Positions 22,058 to 29,913 of a DNA stretch of 33,124 nucleotides are shown piece by piece. The notes beneath the pieces were generated by a model that worked only from the letters and a program-made list of their open reading frames with translations, was not told the origin of the DNA and made no database searches. Origin of the DNA: Streptomyces triticagri (lineage in GTDB: Bacteria; Actinomycetota; Actinomycetes; Streptomycetales; Streptomycetaceae); contig NZ_QUAK01000010.1 of NCBI RefSeq assembly GCF_003429565.1, positions 5,814 to 38,937 on the forward strand. The letters run 5' to 3'. Every line of letters begins with the position of its first letter. Position 1 is the first letter of the stretch. A program made the position numbers and the translations under genes.

Positions 22058-22396
22058 ATGGATGCGTCGGAGCAAGGGCGGCGACAGCGCCGACGACAGC
22101 AGGGAGGGCAAGGAGAGCAGGGAGGCCAGGGACAGCAGGGAGGGCAGCTGGGGCCGCGGGGCGGCGTCGCGTTCGTGCCCGCCCGTCCTGCCTCGCAGCG
22201 CGGCAAGGTGTTCGCGTTCACGTTCGGTGCGCTGGTCTGGATCGCGGCCGGTGTGCTGGCGGTCGTCCTGCTCGGACACAGTCACATCCTGTTGCGCCTG
22301 CTGACGGCCGTGGTGCTCTCCTGGGCGGTGTTCGGTGTCTGTCTGTGCGGAGCGACGGTGCTGCGCCGGCGGGAGGAGCGTCATGAGCTTCCTTGA
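22058..22396 (+). CDS. Small two-TM membrane protein with Gln/Gly repeats, overlapping the glycosyltransferase
   Basis: 112 residues. The N-terminal 40 are basic and then Gln/Gly-rich (QQGGQGEQGGQGQQGGQ), coded by an 18-bp tandem repeat. Two hydrophobic helices follow (KVFAFTFGALVWIAAGVLAV and LLTAVVLSWAVFGVCLCGA), ending RRREERHELP. ATG 22058 has GAGGTG upstream. The 3' end overlaps the glycosyltransferase start by 14 bases in another frame, which implies coupled synthesis. PgaD/IcaD partners of PgaC/IcaA are also small two-TM proteins, so this may be an accessory subunit by position and topology; I see no sequence similarity I could defend. The 216 bp between the rhodanese start and this gene must hold both promoters, but none is clear. 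Confidence 0.75.
   Translation: MDASEQGRRQRRRQQGGQGEQGGQGQQGGQLGPRGGVAFVPARPASQRGKVFAFTFGALVWIAAGVLAVVLLGHSHILLRLLTAVVLSWAVFGVCLCGATVLRRREERHELP
22098..22151 (+). repeat. 18-bp tandem repeat coding GGQGxQ units
   Basis: Three in-phase copies beginning AGCAGGGAGG (22098, 22116, 22134). Each is six codons long, so copy-number change would alter linker length without a frameshift. The repeat is collagen-like only in its Gly spacing; no Pro is present. Confidence 0.85.
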
Positions 22397-23606
22397 CGCG
22401 CTGCTCTGGTTCCTGGCGTTCTATCCGGTGGTGACCGGAGCGGCCTGGATGGTGGGCGGGGTGCTGTTCCGGATCCTGGCGGAGCGCTCCGAGCTCGTCG
22501 TGCCGGACGGCGGCTGGCCGGGAGTGACGGTCCTGGTCCCGGCGTACAACGAGGAACAGGTCATCGCCCACTGCGTCGGGGCACTGCGCCGCGTGGACTA
22601 CCCCGAACTGGAGATCCTGATCCTGAACGACGGATCGGCCGATGCCACGGTCTCCGTCGCCCGCACCGCGGCGGGCGACGACCCCCGGGTCACCGTGCTC
22701 GACGACGGGGTCAATCTGGGCAAGGCCGACCGGCTCAACGACGGCATGCGGCGCGCCCGCCACGATCTGGTCCTGGTCACGGACGCGGACACCCATCTGC
22801 ATCCGGCCGCCGTCAAGCAGCTGGCCGCCGCCATCAGCAGGTCACCGCGCTACGCGGCCGTGGCGGGCAGCCCGCGGGTGACCAACCGGGGCAATGTCAT
22901 CACCGCGATGCAGATGCTGGAGTCGGCCTCCCTGATCGGCCTGATGCGCCGCACGCACGCGCTGGCCGGGCGGGTCGGCACGGTCGCCGGGGTCCTCGGG
23001 CTCTTCCGCCGTGACGCGGTACTCGAAGTCGGCGGCTACGACCCGCGGATGGCCACCGAGGACATCGAACTGACCTGGCGGCTCCTCGAGGCCGGACATC
23101 TGACCGGTTTCGAGCCGCACGCGCTGGTCGGCATGCAGGTCCCGGAGACCGTGCGGGGCATCTGGGCGCAGCGCACCCGCTGGGCGCTGGGTCAGGGCGA
23201 GGTGCTGCGCACCCACGCCCGTACGGTGTTCCGTCCCCGGCACTGGTCGCTGTGGCCGATCGCGCTCGAGGCGCTGCTCTCCTACGTCTGGGTGCTGACG
23301 ATGCTCATCGCCACCGTGTGGGGCGTCGTCCACTGGATCACGCATCCCGGGGACACCAAGTTCCGCTGGATGATCGCCTGGGGTGTCGGCATCGCGGTCG
23401 TCGCGGTGCTGCAGATCGCCGTCGCGGTGATCGTCGAGCGCCGCCTCGACCCCCGTCTGCCGTACGCCTGCCTGTTGCTGCCGATCTATCCGCTGGCGTA
23501 CTGGACGATCAACGCACTGGCCGCCATCGCCACCCAGACCAGGGGCCTGCTCGGTGGCCCGCGCAAGCGCCGCGTCGTGTGGGACCTGCCGCGCAGTTCG
23601 GCGTAG
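22383..23606 (+). CDS. Family 2 glycosyltransferase, PgaC/IcaA-like polysaccharide synthase
   Basis: 407 residues. One N-terminal TM helix (about 5-30) precedes a processive GT-A domain: VTVLVPAYNEEQVI (48-61), ILILNDGSADAT, the DxD motif TDADT (133-137), TEDIEL with the general-base Asp227, and QRTRW (263-267), the Q-x-x-R-W motif of polymerising enzymes. Three or four C-terminal TM helices follow (about 285-310, 325-350, 365-390). This is the layout of poly-N-acetylglucosamine, hyaluronan and cellulose-type synthases, closest in length and motifs to PgaC/IcaA. The sugar cannot be told. No PgaB-type deacetylase or export protein is nearby. ATG 22383 overlaps the preceding small membrane protein gene. 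Confidence 0.9.
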   Translation: MSFLDALLWFLAFYPVVTGAAWMVGGVLFRILAERSELVVPDGGWPGVTVLVPAYNEEQVIAHCVGALRRVDYPELEILILNDGSADATVSVARTAAGDDPRVTVLDDGVNLGKADRLNDGMRRARHDLVLVTDADTHLHPAAVKQLAAAISRSPRYAAVAGSPRVTNRGNVITAMQMLESASLIGLMRRTHALAGRVGTVAGVLGLFRRDAVLEVGGYDPRMATEDIELTWRLLEAGHLTGFEPHALVGMQVPETVRGIWAQRTRWALGQGEVLRTHARTVFRPRHWSLWPIALEALLSYVWVLTMLIATVWGVVHWITHPGDTKFRWMIAWGVGIAVVAVLQIAVAVIVERRLDPRLPYACLLLPIYPLAYWTINALAAIATQTRGLLGGPRKRRVVWDLPRSSA

Positions 23607-23668
23607 TGCTGCCTCCGCACCGCCGGCTCGGGCGTGCGGGTGCCGGGTTGCCGGGTGAGACTTGGCCG

Positions 23669-24217
23669 GTGAGCGGCCGTACGGACAAGCAGGTACCGGC
23701 ACGGCGCCGGCCCGCCCTGCTCGGGATCTGGACGGCGATCACGGTGACGGCGTACTTCCTGCTGCCGCTGCACTCCTTCGGCCCGCACCGTCCGGCGGTC
23801 AGCTGGACGGTCTTCGGGGCCGGTCTGGCCGTCGTCGCCGCCGGGCTGCTGATCCAGATCCCGTACGCGGCGAACCACCGGGCGGGCACCGCACCGGCGT
23901 GGATCCTCGCCGGGCTGATGTGCTTCACGGTGCTGCTGTTCGCGTCCTCGTACTACGTACTGGCCCAGCACCAGGGGGAGTTCTCCGGTCTGGACACCCG
24001 GGTGGACGCGCTGTACTTCACGCTGGTCACCCTCGCCACGATCGGTTACGGCGACGTCAGTCCGACCGGGCAGTCGGCCCGTCTGGTCACCGTGCTCCAG
24101 ATCGTCTACAGCCTGGTCTTCCTGACCGCCGCGGCCACCGCTCTGACCCGGCACATCCAGCTCCGGCTGATGCGGCGCGGCCGCCGGACGCCGCGGGACG
24201 GGGCCGGGGACGGCTGA
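23669..24217 (+). CDS. Potassium channel family protein (Ion_trans_2)
   Basis: 182 residues with four hydrophobic helices (about 16-34, 44-66, 77-99, 138-160). The pore loop between the last two holds the K+ selectivity filter TIGYGD (124-129) in LYFTLVTLATIGYGDVSPTG. There is no RCK/TrkA domain; the C-terminus is a short basic tail. Such small channels in actinobacteria pass K+ without known gating. GTG 23669 is the best in-frame start close to the previous gene, but its Shine-Dalgarno is weak (GGTGAGA), so an upstream TTG is possible. Same strand and 62 bp after the glycosyltransferase. Confidence 0.85.
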   Translation: MSGRTDKQVPARRRPALLGIWTAITVTAYFLLPLHSFGPHRPAVSWTVFGAGLAVVAAGLLIQIPYAANHRAGTAPAWILAGLMCFTVLLFASSYYVLAQHQGEFSGLDTRVDALYFTLVTLATIGYGDVSPTGQSARLVTVLQIVYSLVFLTAAATALTRHIQLRLMRRGRRTPRDGAGDG

Positions 24218-24241
24218 GGAGAGCCGAGGGGGACCGGCTGC

Positions 24242-24297
24242 TTGACGTGGCGTGGTGCGGTCGCTTCAATCGGCACTATTGAGCGTACGACCAATAG
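24242..24297 (+). promoter_or_regulatory. Candidate promoter and overlapping inverted repeats before the C45 gene
   Basis: TTGACG (24242-24247), 17 bp, TTCAAT (24265-24270) is a fair promoter. Two inverted repeats overlap its downstream side: TCAAT-N7-ATTGA (24266-24282) and CTATTG-N10-CAATAG (24276-24297). They resemble a repressor site placed just after the -10. No regulator gene is adjacent. Confidence 0.4.
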
Positions 24298-24357
24298 CCT
24301 CGCCGCGCGGTGGAACCCGTGGCGGCATCGCCCCGGCCGACACCGCGAAGGATCACC

Positions 24358-25479
24358 GTGACCAGCTCCATCGAGCGCCCGGACCACCGCCTGCACGTCT
24401 CCGTCGCCTCGGCCGACGCGTTCGCGCGCGGGCTGGCCCGCGGGGAGCGGCTGCGCGAGGTGCTGCCCGGCGGCATCGCCGCGTACGACCGGCTGTTCCG
24501 GCTCGGCGGGATCGGCGCCGCGCAGGTCCGCGAGGACGCCGCGCACGCCCTCGACGCCGTCGACGCCTTCCGGCCCGCGGCACGGGCCGAGATCGAGGGC
24601 ATCGCGCAGGGCGCCGGCACGGACGTGCTGCAGATCGCGGCGCTGAACGCCCGCACCGAGATCCTGGCCCGCAGCAGCACCGTGCCGCCCGGCGAGTGCT
24701 CGACGCTGGTCCGGCGCATCGAGGAGGCGGGCGCGGCGCGCACCTTCGGCGTGCAGACCTGGGACTGGCACGTCGAGCTCACTCCGTACTGGCACACGCT
24801 CGAGTCCCGTGGCGCCGCCCACGACGTGGCCGGCCTCACCGAGCACGGCATCCTGGCCAAGATCGGGGTCAACAGCGCAGGTCTGGCACTGCACTTCAAC
24901 ATCCTGGGGCACCGGGCGGACGGTGTCGGCGGCGTACCGATGCACGTGCTCGCTGCCGTGGTGCTGCAGGAGGCCGGCAGTGTCGCGGAGGCGCTGGAGA
25001 TCGTCCGTGCGGCGCCGGTCGCCTCGTCGGGGTCGTTCGCGCTCTTCGATGCGGCGGGCGGCCACGACGGGTCCGGTGTGGCCGAGGCGGTGCTGCTCGA
25101 CATCAGTCCGGACGGCGTGTTCGCCGTGGCACCGGAGGGCGGCGCGCTCGTCCGGACCAACCACTTCCTCAGCCCGACACCCGCGGCCCGGGAGAAGACG
25201 TGGCTCTACCAGCCGGATTCCGGTGAGCGCCACGAACTGCTCCGCTGGCGCCTGGCCGAGTCGCCCGCGCCGACCGCCCCCGACGACCTCGTCGCCTTCC
25301 TGCGGAGCGGCGCGGGCGAGGCGGCGCTTACCTGCGTACCCGATATGAACCTGCCCGAGGGGCAGCGCTGGGCGAGCCTCGCCACGGTCGTCCTCGATCC
25401 GCGGACACGCACCGCGCGGGTGCTCGACGGGACGCCGGTGGAGGCGGAGACCCGAGTCTGGCGGACGCTGCGGGCGTAG
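24358..25479 (+). CDS. C45 family Ntn hydrolase (acyl-CoA:6-APA acyltransferase-like)
   Basis: 373 residues in the fold of isopenicillin N acyltransferase. Visible are ARAEIEGIAQGAGTDVLQIA and LNARTEIL, the family lead-in to the nucleophile; GECSTL with Cys114, where autocleavage would free the catalytic N-terminal cysteine; and FGVQTWDWHVELTPYW, the conserved Q-x-W-D-W block. Late parts include ILAKIGVNSAGLALHFN and RTNHFLS. Bacterial members are mostly uncharacterised amidases or acyltransferases acting on acyl-CoA, beta-lactams, peptides or N-acyl compounds. No beta-lactam genes are near. GTG 24358 with AAGGAT upstream is preferred to an ATG-like start at 24310. Confidence 0.88.
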   Translation: MTSSIERPDHRLHVSVASADAFARGLARGERLREVLPGGIAAYDRLFRLGGIGAAQVREDAAHALDAVDAFRPAARAEIEGIAQGAGTDVLQIAALNARTEILARSSTVPPGECSTLVRRIEEAGAARTFGVQTWDWHVELTPYWHTLESRGAAHDVAGLTEHGILAKIGVNSAGLALHFNILGHRADGVGGVPMHVLAAVVLQEAGSVAEALEIVRAAPVASSGSFALFDAAGGHDGSGVAEAVLLDISPDGVFAVAPEGGALVRTNHFLSPTPAAREKTWLYQPDSGERHELLRWRLAESPAPTAPDDLVAFLRSGAGEAALTCVPDMNLPEGQRWASLATVVLDPRTRTARVLDGTPVEAETRVWRTLRA

Positions 25480-25581
25480 CCGCCCGGCGCAGCACTCGTA
25501 CGGCGCCGCGCGGGCAACCCGTACGGATCGCGCTCGTTCACCAGGGGAAAGGATCAAGACCCACAGGAAGCGGGCCCCTCG

Positions 25582-26712
25582 GTGACACCGTCCACGACCC
25601 TCTCCCCCGACCGGAACACCGACACCCCCGGCCGGCCGCCGCCACCGCGCCCGGACCGCGACCCGTTCTTCGACAACGCCAAGTTCCTGCTCGTCGTGCT
25701 GGTGGTGGTCGGGCACAACTGGGCGCAGCTGGTCCGGGACATGGACACCGTGAAGGCCGCCTACACGGTGGTGTACCTCTTCCACATGCCCGCGTTCATC
25801 CTGCTGTGCGGGCTCTTCTCGCGGGGCTTCACCGGCACGGGGCCGCAGATCCGGGCCCTGATCTCCCGGGTCCTGGTGCCGTATCTGCTCTTCACGGTCG
25901 CCTACAAGGCGCTCTACGTCCTGGTCTCCGGGGACGACTTCACGCTGATGCCCGCTCAGCCGACGTATCTGCTCTGGTTCCTGATGGCGCTGTTCCTGTG
26001 GCGGATCACCGCGCCGGTGTGGCGGGCCGTGCGGTATCCGGTCGCCGTGTCCGTGCTGATCTCGCTCGCCGCCGGACTGACCGGGATCGGCTATCAGCTG
26101 GCGCTGCCCCGGGTGCTGATGTTCCTGCCGTGGTTCGTGCTCGGCATGCAGCTGCGGCCCGAGCACTTCCGGCGGCTGCGGACCCGCGCGATGCGGCAGT
26201 GCGCCCCGGTCGTGCTGCTCGCCGCGCTGGGCGGTGCGTATCTGCTCGCGCCGCGGATCAACGCCAACTGGCTCTACATGAAGGCCGATCACACCGAGCT
26301 GCACACCGGTTCGCTCGTCTATCTGGCGATCCGGCTCGGGCTCTTCGCGCTGTCCGGGGCGCTGATCGTGGCGTTCTTCGCGCTGGTGCCCGCCCGCAGG
26401 ACCACCTTCACGGCGCTCGGTGCGGTGACCATGTTCCCGTTCCTGGTGCACGGCCTGCTCGTACAGGCGGGCAAGGCGTACGGGGTCTACGAGGACCTGG
26501 GCCGGCTCGGGGCGACCGCGGCGGTGCTGCTCGCGCTGTTCGGCTTCGCGCTGACCGTGGTGCTGTCCAGTACGCCGGTGCGCCGGGTGCTGCGGCCCGT
26601 GGTCGAGCCGCGCTTCCCGAAGGGTCTGGTGCCGGCCGATACGGACAGGGGGCTGTCCGATACCGGCCGGGTCCCGGAACCCGGCAAGTCCCGGGCCGTG
26701 GACAGGAGTTAG
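25582..26712 (+). CDS. Acyltransferase 3 family membrane protein (fucose 4-O-acetylase-like)
   Basis: 376 residues, ten or so TM helices. The N-terminal PFFDNAKFLLVVLVVVGHNW carries the conserved His of this family at the end of TM1, and FHMPAFILLCGLFSRGF is the typical second motif of the NolL/fucose-acetylase type. Members transfer acyl groups, often acetyl, to extracytoplasmic sugars or lipids; a surface polysaccharide made by the nearby synthase is a conceivable target (inference). The GTG start has AGGAAG upstream. The last 4 bases overlap the tail of the opposing LuxR gene (TAG at 26710-26712 against TAA at 26711-26709), so the genes collide with no terminator between. Confidence 0.88.
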   Translation: MTPSTTLSPDRNTDTPGRPPPPRPDRDPFFDNAKFLLVVLVVVGHNWAQLVRDMDTVKAAYTVVYLFHMPAFILLCGLFSRGFTGTGPQIRALISRVLVPYLLFTVAYKALYVLVSGDDFTLMPAQPTYLLWFLMALFLWRITAPVWRAVRYPVAVSVLISLAAGLTGIGYQLALPRVLMFLPWFVLGMQLRPEHFRRLRTRAMRQCAPVVLLAALGGAYLLAPRINANWLYMKADHTELHTGSLVYLAIRLGLFALSGALIVAFFALVPARRTTFTALGAVTMFPFLVHGLLVQAGKAYGVYEDLGRLGATAAVLLALFGFALTVVLSSTPVRRVLRPVVEPRFPKGLVPADTDRGLSDTGRVPEPGKSRAVDRS

Positions 26713-27362
26713 GCCGTCTCCAGCTGCGGGATGCCGGGGGTGGGGACGGTCCGTGGCGGGGTGCCGCGCAGCAGTTCGCGCCGGTTGCCCACGCCCAGTT
26801 TGCGGAAGACGCTGCTGACGTGGTTCTTGACGGTCTGGTGGGCGAGCACCAGCTGCTCGGCTATCTCCTCGTTGGAGTAGCGGCGCAGGAGCAGCGCGAG
26901 GACCTCGTTCTCCCGGCCGGTGAGGTCGGGCGCGCGGGAGAGGTCGCCCGGCGCGGACGGCTGCGGTGTCTCCTGCTCGCGCAGCCAGACCACGCGTTCG
27001 CCGCGGTGGGTCTTGCTGATGGCGTCGACCAGGCGCCCGCAGGAGGTGCTCTTGTGCACGAAGCTGTCCGCGCCGGCGGACAGTGCGGCGATCACGTCGG
27101 ACGGTGCGGTCGCCCCGGAGAAGACGAGGACCCGTGGGGACTGCGGGAGTGCCTTGAGCCGGCGCAGGAAGTCCGCGTCGAAACCGGGCTCGCCGTTGGA
27201 CAGCTCCGTGATGACGAGGCCCGCCCGGGTCCTGCGGGACTCGCGCAGGGCTTCGTCCGCATCCGCCACCTCACCCAGGACCGTGATGCCGGTCCCCTCG
27301 GTGACGAGTGCGCTCAGCGCCAGCCGCACACACGGATGACCGTCAACGATGACTACTCCCAT
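26709..27362 (-). CDS. NarL/LuxR-type regulator with a degenerate receiver domain
   Basis: 217 residues. The receiver (about 2-115) starts GVVIVDGHPCVRLALSALV, where the usual D-D pair is D7-G8. The phospho-acceptor position in AGLVITELSNGEPG is Glu53 instead of Asp. The switch Ser82 (VFSGA) and Lys104 (VHKS) remain. The C-terminal LuxR HTH (about 147-200) is intact: LTGRENEVLALLLRRYSNEE, HQTVKNHVSSVFRKLGV. The Glu may mimic phosphorylation, making this an orphan regulator independent of a kinase; no histidine kinase gene is in the window. ATG 27362 follows GGGGGAG; a longer frame to 27533 enters the repeat-rich upstream region. Confidence 0.9.
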   Translation of the reverse strand: MGVVIVDGHPCVRLALSALVTEGTGITVLGEVADADEALRESRRTRAGLVITELSNGEPGFDADFLRRLKALPQSPRVLVFSGATAPSDVIAALSAGADSFVHKSTSCGRLVDAISKTHRGERVVWLREQETPQPSAPGDLSRAPDLTGRENEVLALLLRRYSNEEIAEQLVLAHQTVKNHVSSVFRKLGVGNRRELLRGTPPRTVPTPGIPQLETA

Positions 27363-27494
27363 CGTCTCCCCCTCACCACACGCTTCGATGACTCGCGGTG
27401 TCGGGACTGCGATTGCCGAACGCATCGCAGATCGATTCACCGCCCGGGAAACGCTAGCAGCGGAATTCCGCCAATCGGCGGTTCGGTGCAGTAT

Positions 27495-27533
27495 TTGGGC
27501 CCAGGCCCAGTCCATTCCTCTTTGTGGGCCCAA
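27495..27533. promoter_or_regulatory. TTGGGCCCA inverted repeats upstream of the LuxR-type gene
   Basis: TTGGGCCCA (27495-27503) and TGGGCCCAA (27525-27533) face each other 30 bp apart centre to centre, about three helical turns. Partial copies (CCAGGCCC at 27501 and 27537) flank them. Regulatory binding, possibly of the LuxR-type product, is a guess. Confidence 0.4.
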
Positions 27534-27679
27534 GGACCCAGGCCCGGGGGCCTATTGACGCGGCATCACACGAGAAGTCGACACCTGATTTTCGCCGCTT
27601 CCCGCCGGGTGAATATCCCTCACCTGCATAAATGCACGGCCACTCGGGCGTGCGGCACCGGCCGCGAATTTCCTTCGGA

Positions 27680-27699
27680 GGCGGCGATATCAAGCCGCC
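27680..27699 (-). terminator. Small hairpin downstream of the iron-uptake operon
   Basis: GGCGGC (27680-27685) and GCCGCC (27694-27699) with an 8-nt loop, 93 nt beyond the permease stop on the minus strand. Stem is short; it is the best terminator candidate there. Confidence 0.35.
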
Positions 27700-27792
27700 C
27701 AGCAGGTCATCTTCGAGCCATATTTCCTTCGGTACACGGGAACTCACCGATCCGGACATCTGATTCTCGGCAGGACTTCACCACGATGCCGC

Positions 27793-29913
27793 TCAGGCCT
27801 TCGACCGCCAGAGCAGCCAGCCGAAGTACGGGGCACCGATGATCGCCGTGATGATGCCGACCGGGATCTGTGCGGGCGCGATGACGGTCCGTCCGACGGT
27901 GTCCGCGAGGACCACGAGGAGGGCGCCGAGCAGCGCCGCCACCGGCACCACCCGTGCGTTCCGCTGCCCCACCAGGGCGCGGGACGCGTGCGGGGCCACC
28001 AGGCCGACGAACCCGATCACGCCGACCGCGGCCACCGCGGCGGCGGTCAGCAGCACGGCGATGCTCAGCAGTACGAGCCGGGTCGCCGCGGGCCGTACGC
28101 CGAGCAGCCTCGGGGTGTCCGCGTCCAGGCCGATCAGATCGAGCTCCCGGCGCATCGCGAACAGCACCGGCAGGGTGACGATCAGGGTCAGCAGGACGGG
28201 CAGCACCTCGGGGAACGTACGCCCGTACGTCGAACCCGACATCCACACCAGGGCCTTGGTCGCGTTGTGCGGGTCGGTGAGCACGATCAGGAGGCTGACC
28301 ACGGCCATGGTGCCGGCCGAGACACCGATGCCGATCAGGACCAGGACGTTCTGCTCGAGGCCGCGGCGGGCGGCGAGTCCGAAGACCAGGGCCGCGGCCG
28401 CCGCGGCGCCCGCGAGTGCCGAGCCGCCGATGAACCAGAAGCTCGCGAGCGGCACGGCGGTGATGATGACGATCGCGCCGACTCCGGCACCGCCGACCAC
28501 CCCGAGGATGGCCGGTTCGGCCAGCGGGTTGCGGGACACCGCCTGCACCACCGCGCCCGCCACGGCGAGCGCGGCGCCGGCGAGCAGTGCGGCCGCGACC
28601 CTCGGCACCCGGGTGTCGAGGACGTACGAGACGTAGTCGCCGGACCGGCCGCCGAGCCAGTTGAACACGTCGCCGAGGAGCAGTCGGGCGTCGCCGAGCA
28701 GGACCGCGGCGACGACCGCGGCAAGCAGGCCCACGGTCACCACGACCAGGGTGACGACGAAGGCACGGCGGCTGCGGAGCCTGGCGAACGCCGTCGCCAG
28801 GTCGGCCTTGCCGGCGTCCTTGGAGCGGTACGCGAGCACGACCAGGACGGCGGCGCCGAAGAAGCTGGTGACGATGCCGGTCGGTACGGCCGTACTGGCC
28901 TGCGCGCCGAACGCCGCGCGCAGCAGCACGTCCGCCCCGAGCACCACGAGGACACCGGTCACCGCCGAAGCCGGTACGAACATCCGGTGCTTGAGCAGCC
29001 CGGGCACCCGCGCGCCCACGAACCGGGTGATCGCCGGCGCACACAGGCCCACGAAGCCGACCGGCCCCGCGATGGTCACGGAGACCGCGGCGAGCAGCAC
29101 CGCGAGCACCACCGCGATGGCACGGGTGATGCGCGGGCTGACGCCGACGACCGCGGCACCGTCGTCACCGAGCGCCAGGATGTCGAGCCGCCTGCCGAGC
29201 AGTACGAGGCCGATCAGGGCGAGCAGCGCGACCGGCGTGAGCTTGGCGACGTACTCCATGCCGATCTGGGCGAGCGTGCCCTTGCCCCAGGCGTAGAGGC
29301 CGGTCGTCTGCTGTTCGCGCAGGATGAGCAGCATCTCGCTGAGGCTCATCAGGGCCAGGGTGAGCGCCGAGCCCGCGAGGACGAGCCGGATCGGTCCGGC
29401 GCCCGCGCGGGAGACGCCGAGGACCACCGCCGCTGCGGCGAGCCCGCCGACGAAGGCGGTGCCGCCGGCCAGGAAGGCGGGCAGCGTGAGGCCGAAGGCG
29501 GCGACCGCGACGACGGCGAAGTACGCGCCGGCGTTGACCGCGAGGGTGTCGGGCGAGGCGAGGACATTGCGCGACACCGACTGCAGGGCGGCGCCGGACG
29601 CGCCCAGCGCACAGCCGACGACCAGGCCCGCGGCGAGCCGCGGCAGCCGCGACGAGATCAGTACGGCGTCCGCCTGGCTGCCGCTGCTGTCCGACCACAG
29701 GCTGCTGAACGCCCGCCAGACGGTGGGCAGATCGAGTGCGGCGGTGCCCTGGCTGACGTGCACGGCGGCGAGGACGAGCACGGCGCAGGCGGCCGCGGCC
29801 GCGCACAGTGCGGTGCGGCGGGTGTTCCGGCGACGCGTGGCCGCGCCGGCCGGCTCCCCCTCGGCGGGGTCGCCGGCCGGCGCGGTCTTCGTCGCGGGTG
29901 CGGTCACGCTCAC
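27793..29913 (-). CDS. FecCD-type iron-siderophore ABC permease, two domains fused (FhuB-like)
   Basis: 706 residues, twice the length of a single FecCD protein, with two tandem permease domains (about 40-370 and 380-706), so one chain can form the whole channel, as in FhuB. Each half has the BtuC-family pattern: PRLAAGLVVGCALGASGAAL with QSVSRNVLASPDTL in the first, PRVAAALLAGAALAVAGAVV with QAVSRNPLAEPAILG in the second; and GPVGFVGLCAPAITRF / VIGFVGLVAPHASRAL as coupling regions to the ATPase. GTG 29913 overlaps the binding-protein stop in a GTGA. Third gene of the iron operon. Confidence 0.95.
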   Translation of the reverse strand: MSVTAPATKTAPAGDPAEGEPAGAATRRRNTRRTALCAAAAACAVLVLAAVHVSQGTAALDLPTVWRAFSSLWSDSSGSQADAVLISSRLPRLAAGLVVGCALGASGAALQSVSRNVLASPDTLAVNAGAYFAVVAVAAFGLTLPAFLAGGTAFVGGLAAAAVVLGVSRAGAGPIRLVLAGSALTLALMSLSEMLLILREQQTTGLYAWGKGTLAQIGMEYVAKLTPVALLALIGLVLLGRRLDILALGDDGAAVVGVSPRITRAIAVVLAVLLAAVSVTIAGPVGFVGLCAPAITRFVGARVPGLLKHRMFVPASAVTGVLVVLGADVLLRAAFGAQASTAVPTGIVTSFFGAAVLVVLAYRSKDAGKADLATAFARLRSRRAFVVTLVVVTVGLLAAVVAAVLLGDARLLLGDVFNWLGGRSGDYVSYVLDTRVPRVAAALLAGAALAVAGAVVQAVSRNPLAEPAILGVVGGAGVGAIVIITAVPLASFWFIGGSALAGAAAAAALVFGLAARRGLEQNVLVLIGIGVSAGTMAVVSLLIVLTDPHNATKALVWMSGSTYGRTFPEVLPVLLTLIVTLPVLFAMRRELDLIGLDADTPRLLGVRPAATRLVLLSIAVLLTAAAVAAVGVIGFVGLVAPHASRALVGQRNARVVPVAALLGALLVVLADTVGRTVIAPAQIPVGIITAIIGAPYFGWLLWRSKA

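Larger units (their letters stand above)
27363..27792. other. 430-bp intergenic region with several inverted and direct repeats
   Basis: Lies between the LuxR-type gene and the 3' end of the iron-transport operon, both on the minus strand, and is visibly less GC-rich than its neighbours. Besides the GGGCCC repeats and hairpin listed separately, it has TGCAT-AA-ATGCA (27625-27636), GGTGA-N7-TCACC (27608-27624), and an 11-bp direct repeat ATTTCCTTCGG (27668-27678 and 27722-27732). A 101-codon minus-strand frame (27454-27759) lacks coding-like codon bias and I do not call it. Confidence 0.6.

Noticed and set aside
27454..27759. A 101-codon minus-strand ORF in the intergenic region before the LuxR gene
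   Set aside because: No strong G/C third-position bias, no recognisable family, and the region is full of palindromes; treated as non-coding.
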